64,000 bases of DNA, taken from the NCBI RefSeq assembly GCF_020921035.1, contig NC_063157.1:21531015-21595014 (forward strand), given 5' to 3'. Below the pieces are notes generated by a model, which had not been told where the DNA came from, made no database searches, and saw only the letters and a program-made list of their open reading frames with translations. Shown here piece after piece: positions 22,133 through 34,572 of the stretch (position 1 is its first letter; every line of letters begins with the position of its first letter). Both the position numbers and the translations under genes were made by a program. This DNA comes from Rhodamnia argentea (taxonomy: Eukaryota > Streptophyta > Magnoliopsida > Myrtales > Myrtaceae).

Positions 22133-25100
22133 ATGGGGAAGGTGTCGAAGGGCTCGAGGAAGGGCAAGAAGGCGTGGAGAGCCAACATTAGCACGGAGGA
22201 CATCCACGACTTCTTCGAGAAGTCCACGAAGGACGCTCTCTCCGGCGGATCTCTCGCCGCCGTCCCTAGCGAGTCTCTCTTCTTCGTCGATAAGGCCAGA
22301 GGTATTGCAACGAGCTCTATCCCTCTCTCTCTGTGTCTCTGTGGTGTTCAGCATGTTTCTGTGCTGTGTCTGCTTTTCTGTCATTTTTGTACGCCTAATG
22401 CTTTGCTGATGGTGCTTCGTTGGGTGCCTCCTACGGGGTGATGTGAACTTGGCTTTGGTTTCTTCTTCATGAGCATGAAGAATCCCTTTGCAGTGGCATT
22501 GGGTTAATTGCTTCGGCATATACATTTGGTCTATCTGATTTGAGCTACGATTTAACTACGCCCTTGTGTGGATGAGACGGTTATATGGTGATGATTCGTG
22601 CATCTCTGGGAGATTATGGTTAGACCATTTGCAGGTCGTCATCGTTTGTGATCTTATTTGGAAAAAGGTGAAGTGCAGGTGTCCTCACAACTTATCTCGA
22701 GTGGAGTAAATTCCAGCAGTTTGCCGTGACAGTAGTACACATCTTTCGTTTGATAGCATAATCTCGCTTGGGCTCTGTGCATAATAAGCCGATGCTCTGG
22801 ATATCTGTTTAATGAAGGAAGCATGGTAATGTGCACGGAGATTGAGAATTTGGGTCCACATGTCTGCTCTCCCTGATGCCTCCAAGGCTCTGATTTGAGG
22901 GCCTGGTTACGACCTATATTTTGAAACCATATGATTTATTAAAAAAATCATATCTTGCAACTCAATTATTGATCTAATTTTTTTTTGGGTCAAATTATTG
23001 ATCTAATTTTATCTTGTCATTTTTTTAGCATATAGTAGAATCATATTGAGTAGAAACCTTGGTAGAGATTTCTCTCTCACATTCCTTTATAATGAAGTGT
23101 GATTTGTGCTTTCATTGTGTCACAGCTGTTTGCTCCTGCTGAACTAACAGTGACTTCTTATAATCCGTTGGGTAGATATATCAACTGTGTTATCTGTGTA
23201 CAATAAGCCGATGCTCTGGATATTTTTCATGAAGGAAGCATGGTAATGTGCACAGAGAATGAATCTTTGGGTCCACATGTCTGCTCTCTCTGATGTCTGA
23301 TTTGAGGGCCTGGTTGTGACCCACATTCAGATTAATGTTTGGATAATGTAATTGGATGAAAGAGTAATTAAAGTCTTCATCTTGAAAGAGTCACTAAAGA
23401 GGGTACTTTGTCCTGTGTTTTTCCTTTAGATCTTTCGGTAAAGCGTAAAATTGAGAAGCAAAGGGAAAAGGTACTTCGGACTGACAGTGTTCTTCAGAAG
23501 AACCCCTTTGTCCAAGCAGTCCCCTCTACTGTCAGTAAGAAATCCAGAAAGAAAAGAAAAGAAGTTGTGAACAATGGTGGTCAAGGTGATAACGAGGTGA
23601 GCTAATTTTTGGAGATGTTTCATTAACGGTGAATGAGGGCTGACCGTCTTCTTAATTTTACTTTTAATAGGATGCTTCTGTCTCAGTTTCTGGTATGGTT
23701 GACTTGTGGGCAGGTATGGTGCTCTGTACTTCTAACTATGGTATTTCCAACAGGTTGTTCATTCAAGACATGTGTGATGTAATGTTCGTTCAATGCTTTT
23801 GCAGATAAATTTGATGGCAAGCTCAAGAAGGTAATAACTGAATTTCTTTTGTACCTGCTTTGCTCTTAACTGCTCCTAAAACCTTAAGTAACAATTTCTT
23901 GGAATTTTTCATTTTTTTATCCAATCCTGACTGGATTTAATTATGATCTTTACTCCCTTTTAACAGAAACCCAAGCATTCAATTATTCCAGCTGTAGAAG
24001 TTGAGCCTCCCGGCTGTTCATTCAATCCATCCTTTGAGAGCCACCAGGTACGTATGTGTGTGGGTATATATTTATATTGCATTCAGCCAATAAATTTGAT
24101 GTGTGTAGCGTCACCTCTTATTTGGTATGTTACTTTTATCTAGGATTCTCTGGCATGTGCTGTTGCAGACGAGATGCAGAAAGTCTATAAACATGAGTTG
24201 GGTCCTGAACCTGTTCCATTAACCGTGCAAGGTGAAGTTATTGATGAGGAAGATGTAAGTTTATTATTTTTGAGATCCAATTGTTTCTCTACTTTAATAT
24301 GTCATGTTATACCTCTGTGGAACTCTATTAACTTTTTTTTTAATGCCCCAGATGTATTTCTTGGAGGCTGATAATGGGGGTGATGATGATTCAAGCTTGG
24401 AAAATCTGGATGGTGATGAGAATAAAGCAACCGAGAATAGGTGATTTTCTTTTCACAATTTATAACTTCTCAGTTGTTGACATCAGAGTGATTGTACAAG
24501 GAAATAGCAGATAGGAGTTTTAGAATGAAGTACGCGTCTCTTTACTTGCGTTCTCCGGTTATCTTTATTGTTCATGCTATAGTAATGTCTGCTTCTGTTA
24601 GATTGGCATTAGCCAGAAAATTTCATCTTTAGTTGGCTGGTGTGTGGGGTATGAATCGCTCTTAGTTGAAATCATGCAATTGCAGGTCATCCAAATCAAA
24701 GCCTGTGACACGTGTTGAACTGAATCGGAGAGCAAGACGTAAGGACTTGCTGAAGAAGGAAGCAGAAACAAAGAAGATTGATCAACTGTCCAAGGAAATA
24801 GACAGGTATGATAATACTGCTTTCCAGTACTTTATGCATGAGCCCCAGCAAATTTATGTCTCAGCGAACCTTACTAACAATGGCATCTTTCTTTAGCACA
24901 GCTTACCAGATATTATTCAAGAAATTGCGAAAGAGGATGAGGAGAAGCAAAGACGGCATCTCCGACGTGTTGTTGCTCAGCAAGAAAGAGAAAAGTTGCG
25001 TCCACCACGCCTGGGAAAGCACAAGTATGTGCATGATTTTCTACACTGAATGTTATCTTATGTGTTTACATGAAGCTCCTGATGACAATTCTCTTTTGCT

Positions 25101-26081
25101 TTCCCCTTTCAAACTACCAATGGTGGAAATGTTCTAGGAAATGCGTGCTGTCTCAGTAGTTTGTGGAACTTATGTTAATTCAAAGATATGCAATCCAAAG
25201 TTTGACTATTTTGATAAATATATCGACTTCTCTTCTTGATCTAGTTGTGGAAATTCTATCTGTTTCAATTGGTGCCAGTTTTTTTATATTTCTTCTCAGA
25301 GTATGTAATCAGTTCTTGTTTCTTGGTATCAGATGTGATAACTTTAAACCTTCTCTACAGATTTGAACCAGCACCTATGCAAGTACTGTTGTCTGAAGAA
25401 ATCACCGGTTCCCTCCGCCAGCTGAAAGTAAGAGAGTTTTCGCCCCTTTTTAACCTTTTAGTGCTTCGTATTTTTCTGTGACAGAGATATGAATATGGAT
25501 AGCTAAGTTTTCCTCATTCTGGTTGTAATGAAGGGTTGTAGCACTCTAGCAAAGGATCGATTTAAAAGCCTCGAGAAAAGGGGACTGGTTGTTCCAACAG
25601 CCAGAAACAGAAGGTTAGTGATTCTTTTTGAGTGGACTGAACGTTTGGTCTGTATTGTCAAATGTAGTTGCAGTCCATTTAAAGTTCTTTCTTTGGGTTA
25701 CGTGGAGGTTTGCTTAGTTCTTTCTTTGAGTTATAGAGAGGAAGGTTTGCGTGGTTTAATTCATTTGCAATTCTTTCTTGTTCTAATATATGCTGTCAAG
25801 GAAATATGCCTTGTGTTATTTTTTCCACATTGTGATATACTGTTTATGTGCATTAACAGTATGAGGCGGTGCCATGATCCAAGCCACAGCATATGATTTA
25901 GATACCTGTTAATTTGATTGGCTTTTATTATATATAATTTGTCTTTAGCTTGTATAAAGAGGAAGGAAGAGCAAGGTTTCCCTTGGTAGTGATATACTTT
26001 TGATTCCTTATAATTACACTCCTGAAGTGATCATTGATTGTACATGGTGAATGTATTTCTATTGGCAGAAGCCGAAGGTGA
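22133..26081 (+). CDS. NOP53: Ribosome biogenesis protein NOP53 (GLTSCR2 / SMO4 homologue)
   Basis: Nucleolar factor for 60S subunit maturation that recruits the exosome for 5.8S/ITS2 processing in yeast; the Arabidopsis orthologue is SMALL ORGAN 4. Twelve exons: 22133-22301, 23430-23596, 23671-23713, 23805-23830, 23967-24047, 24144-24254, 24352-24440, 24686-24805, 24902-25024, 25361-25427, 25534-25613, 26069-26081; 1089 nt, 362 residues, phases all close. N-terminus is basic (MGKVSKGSRKGKKAWR, nucleolar signal type). Family motifs: LFFVDK, DLWADKFDGK, GCSFNPSFESHQD, a lysine-rich helical middle with TRVELNRRARRK, and C-terminal DRFKSLEKRGLVVP. Exon 9 starts at 24902 (after CACAG) because an earlier AG gives the wrong frame. 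The ATG follows a GA-rich leader. The last exon is only 13 nt and is the least certain part. Confidence 0.92.
22783..23327. repeat. Direct repeat inside NOP53 intron 1
   Basis: 22783-22920 and 23202-23327 are direct copies: AATAAGCCGATGCTCTGGAT, then GAAGGAAGCATGGTAATGTG, TGGGTCCACATGTCTGCTCT and TTTGAGGGCCTGGTT in the same order. The ~280-bp spacer is AT-rich. No coding role seen. Confidence 0.85.
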
Positions 26082-27557
26082 GCAGTGAGCCGATCTCCAT
26101 CTAGCAGGAGAAGCTTCTGTCTTGGGACGGTGGACCAAACCTGAGGACAAAGCCTGCGTCTCGCTTTGAGCTTGAGTACAGAGCCATCACCGATGTTAAC
26201 CTTCTCTTTTTGGGGTAGGTGAAGATGTTTTAAGTTTCTAATTTTGTTTAGATCAATCTGCATATTGTATAGTAATGTATTTAATATGAATTGAAATCAT
26301 TATCCATCTTAATAACAAAAAATTTCCCATTAATGCTTCATTTGTGTTCTATTAAGGAAGCACCCCGCTGTCGAGAATAATCAGTATGATTCCGGTGGTT
26401 GAGCAATCAACGGTTCGGGTTTTTGTATTCCTATCTTTTGGACAATTAACGGGTCGGGTTGTTGGGTTAGGTATTTGACATCTTATTATCAGAATTTTGA
26501 TCAATTCAAATTATTCCCGGATGGTCCGGTCGGAAACCAAATCACTTGTGCTTCATAGTAGGCTAGTAGCACGAATAGCTTGGTGTAAATAAAACTAAAA
26601 TCGGCACCAAAAACAGCAAATGATGCGAGACGAGACGAGACGAGACTGAGCCTGCTTCATCAGATAGATTTAGTGGATTTACGATGACGAAGTTGTCAAA
26701 GAAAACCCAAATAAAAAAAAGGAAAAGAAACAATGATATTTGAAAAATTCAGAAAAACTTTCAAAAAATTGCAAAAACTGTGCACTTTAGTATTGATCGC
26801 ATCACGTAAGGTGATCGACATGCAAATTCGCAATTTTGCGATTCTTTTCGATCAAGAATGACTACATTGACAAAAAAAAAAATTATGATTGAATTCATAT
26901 CTCTTTAACCCTAAAAAAAAAATCGATGCCCCTGTAATTGATTTGCGGTGCTTTTTGGTAATTTTTTTTTATCGTCCTCTTAGCCTAATGCTGGATGTCA
27001 TATCTTCATAAAGTATTCTCAATTCTAGAACTTTCAAATTTGGTGTACTGAGTGTTTTTTGTTTTTTGTCGTATTAGTGTACTAAGTTTATTCTCTCTTT
27101 TTTCCACCTTTTGTCATCCAAATTTTCCGCCACCATAATTACTAAAAAAAAATTTAGAAAAAAAGGACGATGACTTTATCCAGTTTCGAAGATAAACGGG
27201 TCAAATTCATCTTGACGAACCGGCATTTGAATTTTCCACATGTCCGGGTCAATGCGATTAGGTCACTAATAGAGACCAAAACATGAAAGTGATGGAAGTC
27301 AATTTCACTAAAATTCCAAAAAAGCAAGCGACTTGTCTAATGTCCTGTTAATCCCCACTATCCCACTTGTGGCTTCATGTTCCCCCCTAGGCTGGTGCTG
27401 CTCGGATGCCATGAGAATCTTCCGCAAAACCCCCCAAAAGCTTTCCCTTTCACCCGATCAACAACTTGCTCGACGCTTTTATGTACAACCCTCGGGGTTG
27501 GATATTACCGAGTTTATTACAAAACAAGACATATGATCATAAAATAAAAAAAAATAG
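26082..27557. other. NOP53 3' UTR then intergenic DNA
   Basis: Probable 3' UTR to about 26330, then AT-rich sequence with runs of A and a tandem GACGAGA patch at 26628-26645. No gene recognised; the frame 27333-27536 is unsupported. Confidence 0.5.
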
Positions 27558-27766
27558 ATTAATATCACGAAAAGCCTAAACTGGAACAATTATGACAAAT
27601 TTACCCTCAAATTAATTTTTTTGACCATCAAAAATACTAAATTAAGATACATGTGATAAGTTTGCCATCCGTTAATTTTCCGTTACATTTAACCGTCAAA
27701 ATGTTGAGCTAGAAAACACGTGCCAACTGACTGGTACATCAATTTGGAAATTTTACCCTCTATTTG

Positions 27767-27801
<35 letters not shown>

Positions 27802-27986
27802 TTTGGAGGTTTTCACAGTATTAGCCTAATTTGGTAAAAACTAACAGAGATCGAGGTTTTTAATGATTCAAAAATTAGTTTGAATTAAATTTATCACGAT
27901 TGTACCAGTTTAAAAAAAATTTATGGTGATAAAATTAATTTAGAATAAATTTATCACATGCGCACGGAGATTTTTCATAATATTAA
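27558..27986. mobile_element. Small foldback (MITE-like) element
   Basis: Left end reads TTAATATCACGAAAAGCC then AAACTGGAACAATTATGACAA; the right end, reversed, reads TTAATATTATGAAAAATCTC then a run with AAACTGGTACAATCG. A (TA)n array (27769-27798) sits in the middle. A truncated relative may be at 29090-29190. No coding capacity. Confidence 0.55.
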
Positions 27987-29458
27987 TTAAAGAAAATAGA
28001 ATCAAAGGGGGGAATTTCAAGAAAACGAGTCAAAATCCAAATGGTGAAAATGCCAGCCCGGCGCATTCCGCCGTATCTGGGGTAGGGATACCCTCAGTTC
28101 TTGTCTTCTGTGGGACCCTTTTGATGATTTTGATGTTTTTTGGCTCACCAAGACCTTTCGATCTTGGATGTCGGGACTGGTACAATAACGAGGTATTCCT
28201 GTCCCTTATTATTATTATTATTATTATTTCTCTCTTCTTGTTTTTTTTTTTTTTGGCTTATGGTCCACGAGCTACAAATTATGGCACGCTATTCTAAGCA
28301 CTTTCCTTTGTCCTTTTCTTCTCTAATATTTTATTGAAGTGGTCCAACATTAGGGATAAATCAAATTCACGAGTGGATCAAGACCCATTTGATTCACACC
28401 CCCCTCTCGCGTAATTGAAAATCGCCTCGTGTTTTATAGCGTTAGAGCGACTCGATGAAAATTATCGGCGTCTGAATACCCTGTCGATCCGACAACAAAG
28501 TATCGTAGGTATCTGCCCGTGTCGATAGCGCAGATCAGATTGGTTGCTTATACCGTAACAATCCGAATAACCTTAACAATAAGATCATCCGGTAGATACG
28601 TTACAAAAGGAAGAATTCAATTAACATGGAAGCCTCCCGAAGACCAACCTCGTATGTCATGACGCCACGCGCGGCTGTGGGAGGGGAGTCCAAAAAAGCT
28701 GGCTCGACTGGGACCCGCATGAAATAAAAGAAAGGGTCCAACTTTCCACACGTGCCTTTTTCCCAAGGGAGGGGGGGGTCGACACGCGCGTCGAAGGCCA
28801 CCGCTGCACTGACACGTGTGCCGAGCCTTGCAGTCCAACTGTCTGGTTGACCGAAGTCAAAACAATCTGATCCGCTACTCCCCGAGCGTGCACCCCCGAT
28901 GCACCTGATAATATCTCATTTAATGGGGAGTGGGGATTGATTTTCTCATCTCGATTGGAGCAATTCCTTTATCGGATGACCAAGTTTCATCCTTTACGCT
29001 CAACAAAAATCGATTACTCGCTTACTTCGTCCTACGAAAAATTTCAATATCGCAAAACAGCTCAAATTAATAAATTTTCCCTTAAATATTAAATTAATAT
29101 CACAAAGAATCCTAAACCGATACATCAATAACAATAGGTTAAACTTATTACGGATATGCTAATTTTGAGTTTTCCGTAATATTAATCCTAAACAAATAAA
29201 TTCATAATTTTGCTGTTTTGTTATAGCTATGCTATATTAATGATCTTTTTTTATGATGCTAAATGTACACGACTTTTTCAAAACGCTAAGTATTGTGCTA
29301 TACGGCTCGTTTACGAAGTTAGTAGACTAGCCGATACGAAGAGGTCTTTTTTTTTTTTTTTAATATCAAGTATTGACTGTTTCATAATTGTGAAAGAGTC
29401 GCTTTATTTAGGTACTGACTTTGCCAACTGGTAAATACAGTGCGGGGCATCTTCTTCC
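27987..29458. other. Intergenic, upstream of the WUN1-like gene
   Basis: No gene recognised. ACACGTG-type boxes occur near 28748 (ACACGTGCC) and 28811 (GACACGTGTG), about 650-700 bases before the wound-protein TATA box; a regulatory role is only possible. Minus frames at 28600-28893 overlap each other and are unsupported. Confidence 0.45.
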
Positions 29459-29466
29459 TATTTAAA
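29459..29466 (+). promoter_or_regulatory. TATA box of WUN1-like gene
   Basis: TATTTAAA about 30 bases before the likely transcription start. The leader that follows is a pyrimidine-rich CTCAAG/CT repeat (29515-29598) with no ATG in it. Confidence 0.6.
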
Positions 29467-29565
29467 CTGCCTGCAACTCCAACCCACACCACAGCTTGCC
29501 ATTTCTCTAGTCTCTCTCAATCTCAAGCTCAAGCTCAAGCTCAAGCTCTTTCTCTCCCCTTTTCA

Positions 29566-29599
<34 letters not shown>

Positions 29600-29642
29600 G
29601 GCTTCGCTTAGTCTAGAACTGGCTCACACTCGACCGCCAGCT

Positions 29643-30131
29643 CTGGAGGAGATTAAGCCCGCGAACCGGACGGCGGTCCGCGACCTTTACGAGGCCCTTC
29701 GACTCCGCGACTGTGACGCCGTCCACCGCATCCTCGCTCCCGACCTCGAGTGGTGGTTCCATGGCCCCCCCTCCCAGCAGTTCTTGATGCGCCTCCTCAC
29801 TGGCGCCTCCCCCTCCGCCGCTGCATCCGACGACACCTTCCTCTTCGTCCCCGACTCCATCACCCCCTTCGGCCCCACCGTGCTCGCCGAGGGCTTCGAC
29901 ACCGCCCGCTCCATCTTCTGGGTCCACGCCTGGACGGTCTCCGCCGATGGGATAGTCACCCAGGTGAGGGAATACTTCAACACCTCGCTCACCGTCACGC
30001 GCTTCGGCGACTCCCCGCCCTCAGATCCTTCGACGGCCAAGATCAACTCGCTGCACTGCCAGTCGCTGTGGGAGAGCAGCGTGTCGAGCCGGGTCGGGAA
30101 GTCCGTGCCGGGTCTGGTTCTCGCCATATAA
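29643..30131 (+). CDS. WUN1/WI12-like wound-induced protein (NTF2-like fold), non-AUG or upstream start
   Basis: Single-exon frame for a wound- and senescence-associated protein of the WUN1/WI12/SAG20 family, a small NTF2-like (SnoaL-type) domain with unknown biochemical activity. Family landmarks: ANRTAVRDLYEALRLRD, VHRILAPDLEWWFHGPP, MRLLTGAS, FVPDSITPFGPTVLAEG, SIFWVHAWTVSADG and VREYFNTSLTVTRFGD, then a serine-rich tail to TAA 30131. The conserved N-terminal part is in one open frame with MRLLTG, but no ATG exists between the TATA box and 29760, and the first in-frame ATG (29787) would delete a third of the domain. In-frame CTG codons at 29619 and 29643 both have G at -3 and +4. I chose 29643 as start by family length. 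Alternatives are an unseen upstream coding exon spliced at the CT-tract ending TAG (29598-29600) or a lost ATG. Confidence 0.8.
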   Translation: MEEIKPANRTAVRDLYEALRLRDCDAVHRILAPDLEWWFHGPPSQQFLMRLLTGASPSAAASDDTFLFVPDSITPFGPTVLAEGFDTARSIFWVHAWTVSADGIVTQVREYFNTSLTVTRFGDSPPSDPSTAKINSLHCQSLWESSVSSRVGKSVPGLVLAI

Positions 30132-31599
30132 CCAATCTCGCTCGCCGTATGTGTGGTGCAGCCGTTACTACAGTAGTGGAATAAAGGTTGCACGCGCTAG
30201 TGGTTGGCGACTGGCTCCCGGTGAACGGGCCAAAGTCTGGCCTAGGGCTACGAGGATGTGAGTCCTAAGGTCGTGTTCGTTTGTGTTTCTGTTTTGACTC
30301 TGTCGTTTTTTTTTTTAATTTTTTGGGTCAGAAACTCTGTCGTTTTGGTTTGTATTGTTTAGTGTTTGTAAAAAGAAGTGAAATGACGGGTCGACCCAGT
30401 TGGCGTTGGTCCCATCCTGTTGATGTGCATGTAATGTGGGGTTGCTCCTTCACAATAATAAGAATCTATTGTGCGTTTGATTGTCCTATGAATTTGACTT
30501 TGTCGGCTCATGCACAGTATTCATCATCCCATATTTGTGCGGGAGTGGCCCTCTTCGTTTCAATAATTCATGCTAATATAGCAAAAAACATGTTAATTCA
30601 AACTTTCTTTATGAGAAAATAGCATGCATGTAACACAAATTTTATAAAGTAGAATTCACTAGACGATTGATTAAACGTTGGTCATCTCGAGCGCGCAGTG
30701 GTCTTTCTTGATTAAGCAGAAAAAGGGACATGTAAAGGATAGTAAAATGCATAAATCGGGGAATTAGGGACCGAAAGCAATCGAATTTTAGATATAAAAC
30801 TCCGAATTCATCTGAATGGGTACGACCGTCATCTTTTTTTTTTGTCAAAATAACATTTCATTCATTTTCTCGATCGACATACAAGAGAGAAATATCTCAG
30901 TTTAAATAGCACAACTTCAAACCCATATAAATTCCAAACAACTTCCAAACAGAACAAGTTTCAAATAATAAGAGAAATCATTAGAAAAACGTTATATGTC
31001 ACACGCTCAAAAAAACACACCTATAACTTTTTTACACCAAAATCGACAGCCGATCACCGAATTCATTTTCAGTAATGAGCACATATCGAGAACTCCAGGT
31101 GATGCTACGGCTTTGCCTTTCGGCAGTGCACACCTATATTTAGCATCCCCAACACTATCATCGAGTAGTGTGAAAAGGTTAAACGACCTTAGATCTAACA
31201 TCTATAAGAGCGAAACCTTCACGAAACTCCTCTAATCTTCTTCAAAACTGAACTTGTTCACCAACGAAATTCAAGGAAAATGAAACTCCGAAAACATACA
31301 CACAAAAATCACAAATCTATACTAGATCGGGATAGAAATCTTCTCGAATCGGGAGAAAGAAAATTTCAAATATAGACTAAATCGGAAGAAAAATAGGTCC
31401 CAAACAGGAGGAAAACGAGAAAAAGTAGAGAAGCAAAGCACACTGAGAAGAAGGAGAGGGGGGAGGGAGAGGGAGAGAGAGGTCTCTCCCTCAAATATGA
31501 TTGTGGTAGCTAGGAACCCCCAGGGTGGAGAAGGGGGAGAGAGAGGAATTTTTATTTATTTATTTATTGATGGTCATCTTTGAAAGGTGAGATAATGAC
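30132..31599. other. 3' UTR of WUN1-like gene and unidentified DNA
   Basis: AATAAA at 30180 could direct polyadenylation. Beyond about 30640 the DNA is AT-rich with a GA/purine tract at 31440-31545. Short frames at 30996-31235 on both strands overlap and I do not recognise them. Confidence 0.45.
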
Positions 31600-31935
31600 A
31601 TAAATGATTTTTCAACTTTGGATAAATGTACAGTGTGGCCTCTAAACTTTTAATTTATTCAATGTGATCCTCAAATTTTGTTTTAAGGTGCAATACGATC
31701 TCTAAACTTATAATTTATTTCATATGATCACTAAACTTTTGGTGCATATTCAATTTGATCCCCGAACTATATAAAACTATACAAAAAATCCAAGGAACAC
31801 ATTGAACAATAAAGACGACATTGCACATTGAGATAAAGTTCAAGAACCATATTGAACAAAATAAAAATTCAAGGACCGCATTGCAGGTTATGTCAAAAAT
31901 TTAGATACCGTTTATCTCATTTTCCCTGAAAAGGT
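31600..31935. mobile_element. Foldback MITE-like element
   Basis: The left half has phrases of the type CTCTAAACTTTTAATTTATT..AATGTGATCC and the right half their complements (AAAAATTCAAGGACCGCATTG). The whole can fold on itself. About 335 bp, no coding capacity. Boundaries approximate. Confidence 0.5.
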
Positions 31936-32261
31936 CTAACGTAAGGTTATGTTGAATTTCAAATGAACTGTATCGTCGGCGCCTATTATTTTGTTCGCAT
32001 TAATCTTTCGTAGTCGTTTTAATTGCGTTCATTCACATCACAGGAAAGAGCAATTCCTGACCTTAGCTGATATTTAAAAAAAAAAAAAAGAGGTTGAGAT
32101 GACGTGTAATGTATTCTCATAAGAACACATTTTGCATGGACAAAATCACATCAATTATATAACGAGATAAGAGCGTTGGAGGCATATGTCATTGTCTAAC
32201 TTGTATTCGAGAAAACAATACATCTGCTTTGGGATGACATTTACTTGTGTCAAGCATATGG
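31936..32261. other. Intergenic, nothing recognised
   Basis: AT-rich; no coding or structural signal seen. Confidence 0.4.
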
Positions 32262-33300
32262 GGACCGTAGAGAATCATCCTCATCTTACTAAAATAGAAA
32301 TTCCCTATTTATAAAAGACGAGAAAAATCATTGTAATGTGGAGAATGATGATATACATGAGCTGAGTCGAGTCGAGTCTAGTCGAATCGAAAATGAAGGC
32401 AATTAGTTTCTTTGTGAAGTTTGACGGCCCCCGCAACCTCACAAGAAGTCACGCGGAGATTTTGATTGATCGCAAAAGTTATTTATAAAGATGGTTTTAG
32501 ATGATGGAGGGATGAACATATGAGTAGTTAAGATCAACATTTGAAATCACCATAAATTTATGAATAGAGGGATCAAGAAGAATCAATATCATGTCACTAC
32601 AATAAAATCTTTCGATTATAAAGACGTGAAAATCGTTGTGGGGGGCGGCAGCGAGGGCTCACAGCCCTCGCCATTGGTGGTTCCCTTTTTTTTAAATTTT
32701 TTATTGTTTTGATTCTTTTTTAAGGCTATTTTCTGTTTAATTTTAATTTTTTTTAAAAAATAATTATTTTTAAGTTGAACAATCCACGTGGACGCCACGT
32801 GGGTTGTTTTTTAAAAAAATTGACACGTAACATTAAAAATTTAATAAAAAATACCACGTGTACTATTGGCCGGAATTAGCACATAAATAATCAATTTTGG
32901 CCGGAATTGGTACTTCGGTGATTGTTTTTTCTTCGATTTGGCACTTAAGTGATCCGAAAAATATATATATTGCCACTAAAGTGAGCGTCGTACACAAATA
33001 TTGACACTCTTACTGTACTTTTGCCCTTAAAATATTATTCGCTCATGACTATAGGGACAATGAAGAATCATCCTCATCTTCCTAAAGCATATATTTTCAT
33101 CTATAAAGGACGAGAAAATCTTTGTCATATGAGAAATGGTAAGGTAGACAAGTGAGTTGAAAACGATAACAGTTAATTTCTTTGAGAAAGTTGACGGCGG
33201 CCATAGCCTTACAAGAAATTACACACAAAGTTTTGATTGATCGGATAAATCGCTTACAGAGATGGCTCTAGATGATGCCGTAATGAGCACGCGAGTCAAT
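32262..33300. repeat. Pair of ~260-bp direct repeats flanking a broken transposon copy
   Basis: 32262-32535 and 33048-33300 are diverged direct copies, sharing GAATCATCCTCATCTT, AGACGAGAAAA/GGACGAGAAAA, TTAATTTCTTTG, AGTTTGACGGC/AGTTGACGGC and TTTTGATTGATCG in order. Between them (32640-33025) is the right half of a repeat related to the element at 61163-62012: CCACGTG-rich stretch, then GGCACTTAAGTGATCC and a terminal GTACTTTTGCCC. Its left end is missing. Confidence 0.6.
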
Positions 33301-34265
33301 AAGAACTATCCATGGACTCGCTATCGATTTCTTAGACTCCGGTTTCAAAAATCTAGATCTCAATACCTTGCTTGCCCGCCATGGCACATCTATTTCTTTC
33401 TTTCTTTCGCGAACAGTCGATAAAATAGAAATTTCGAAGATTAAATCGACACTTACATGTATAGTGTGAGTGAAATTGGAGACTAAAACAGTGTGAGTGA
33501 AAGATCTCCGGTTGGAAGAAAGAAACTGCGTTCTTGGTGGGCATAAGGAGACATCAAGTGTAACAACAAAAGGAAAAGGAAAAGGAAAAGGAAAGAAAAG
33601 CTCATGATCTCTGACACTGGGTACGTAGATGAAGCCTTGAATGCGTATTAAGTGATTCTCTTGACACGTCCAACATCGACGTGGAACCTCATGAAGATGA
33701 TACATTCCAGTTTCTGCATGATTCTTCTAACCCTTTCATCTGAAAAGACAGAGACGTTGCAGAGGTAGATTCTTCGAGGTTTTGAACCCTAGTTGTAGGC
33801 ACGGAGACCAAGAAGAACGAGACTTACGTTGTCCGACAAGACGAAAAATGTCCTTTAAAGACGAGACTTCTCAGCTGGATTCATGTAATGGCAGATATAA
33901 AAGAAGACTCAGAACATGAATTCTTGAATCGTTCTCGTGGAACAGGTAAGGCCCGTAAGGGTTGATGATTGAGAGAGCGACGAGCACGAGAAGAGCACAG
34001 CTGGTCCGCCTGCACATGCACAGAGAAAGGTGTACGTGATACGTGCATGTCAAATGAATTATTTGCGGCGTTCGCGACCTAAACACAATTTATGAATGTT
34101 AGTTCAGTCCTAAATCTTTACGCGAAGTTCCAATATAGTGCTTTACGGCCCTATTTTTGCTTAAAATCGATGTGAGGATCTAACCATCACTGGCCATCGG
34201 CGATTTTTGACAAAAATTAGCCTAAAGTCATGCAAAGGTTTTGTGATTCAATCGGCAGAATTTAA
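33301..34265. other. Unidentified stretch with minus-strand open frames
   Basis: Minus frames at 33268-33705 (145 codons) and 33871-34086 are open; from ATG 34018 the second starts MCRRTSCALLVLVALSII, which resembles a signal peptide but soon meets a stop. A (GGAAAA)n patch lies at 33570-33597. No family recognised and exon links between the two are not convincing. Confidence 0.3.
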
Positions 34266-34572
34266 AAATTTTAGGTAAAATTTTGAAAAAGGGCTTCAAG
34301 TATCTTTATTTTCTCAAAAAAGGGCTTAAAGTAGACGTCATTTCAAATAAAAACCTAAAGTGCCCTATTTATTTCAAAAAGGGCCTTAGTAGGGGTATTT
34401 TCATTTTTTTATATTTTCGAATTTTTTTCCCATTGTCCTTTCCTTTTTCTCTTTTTTTTCCCATTTTCCTTTTCTCGTTTTTCCCTTTCCTCCATTGCAG
34501 GACGTCCCCGGCTTCTTCTTCTTGTTCCACCTCCAGCAACTCCAATTCTTATTTTGAGCAACAGAGGAATCC

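Noticed and set aside
22061-22525. Minus-strand 154-codon frame over NOP53 exon 1
   Set aside because: Antisense shadow including the GA leader; no family match.
24808-25137. 109-codon frame through NOP53 exon 9
   Set aside because: Uses an acceptor four bases upstream of the correct one; the correct frame gives the conserved SLPDIIQEIAKEDEE stretch.
29613-30193. Minus-strand frames of 104 and 168 codons over the wound-protein gene
   Set aside because: Shadows of the GC-rich WUN1-like coding frame; they have no family resemblance and no promoter.
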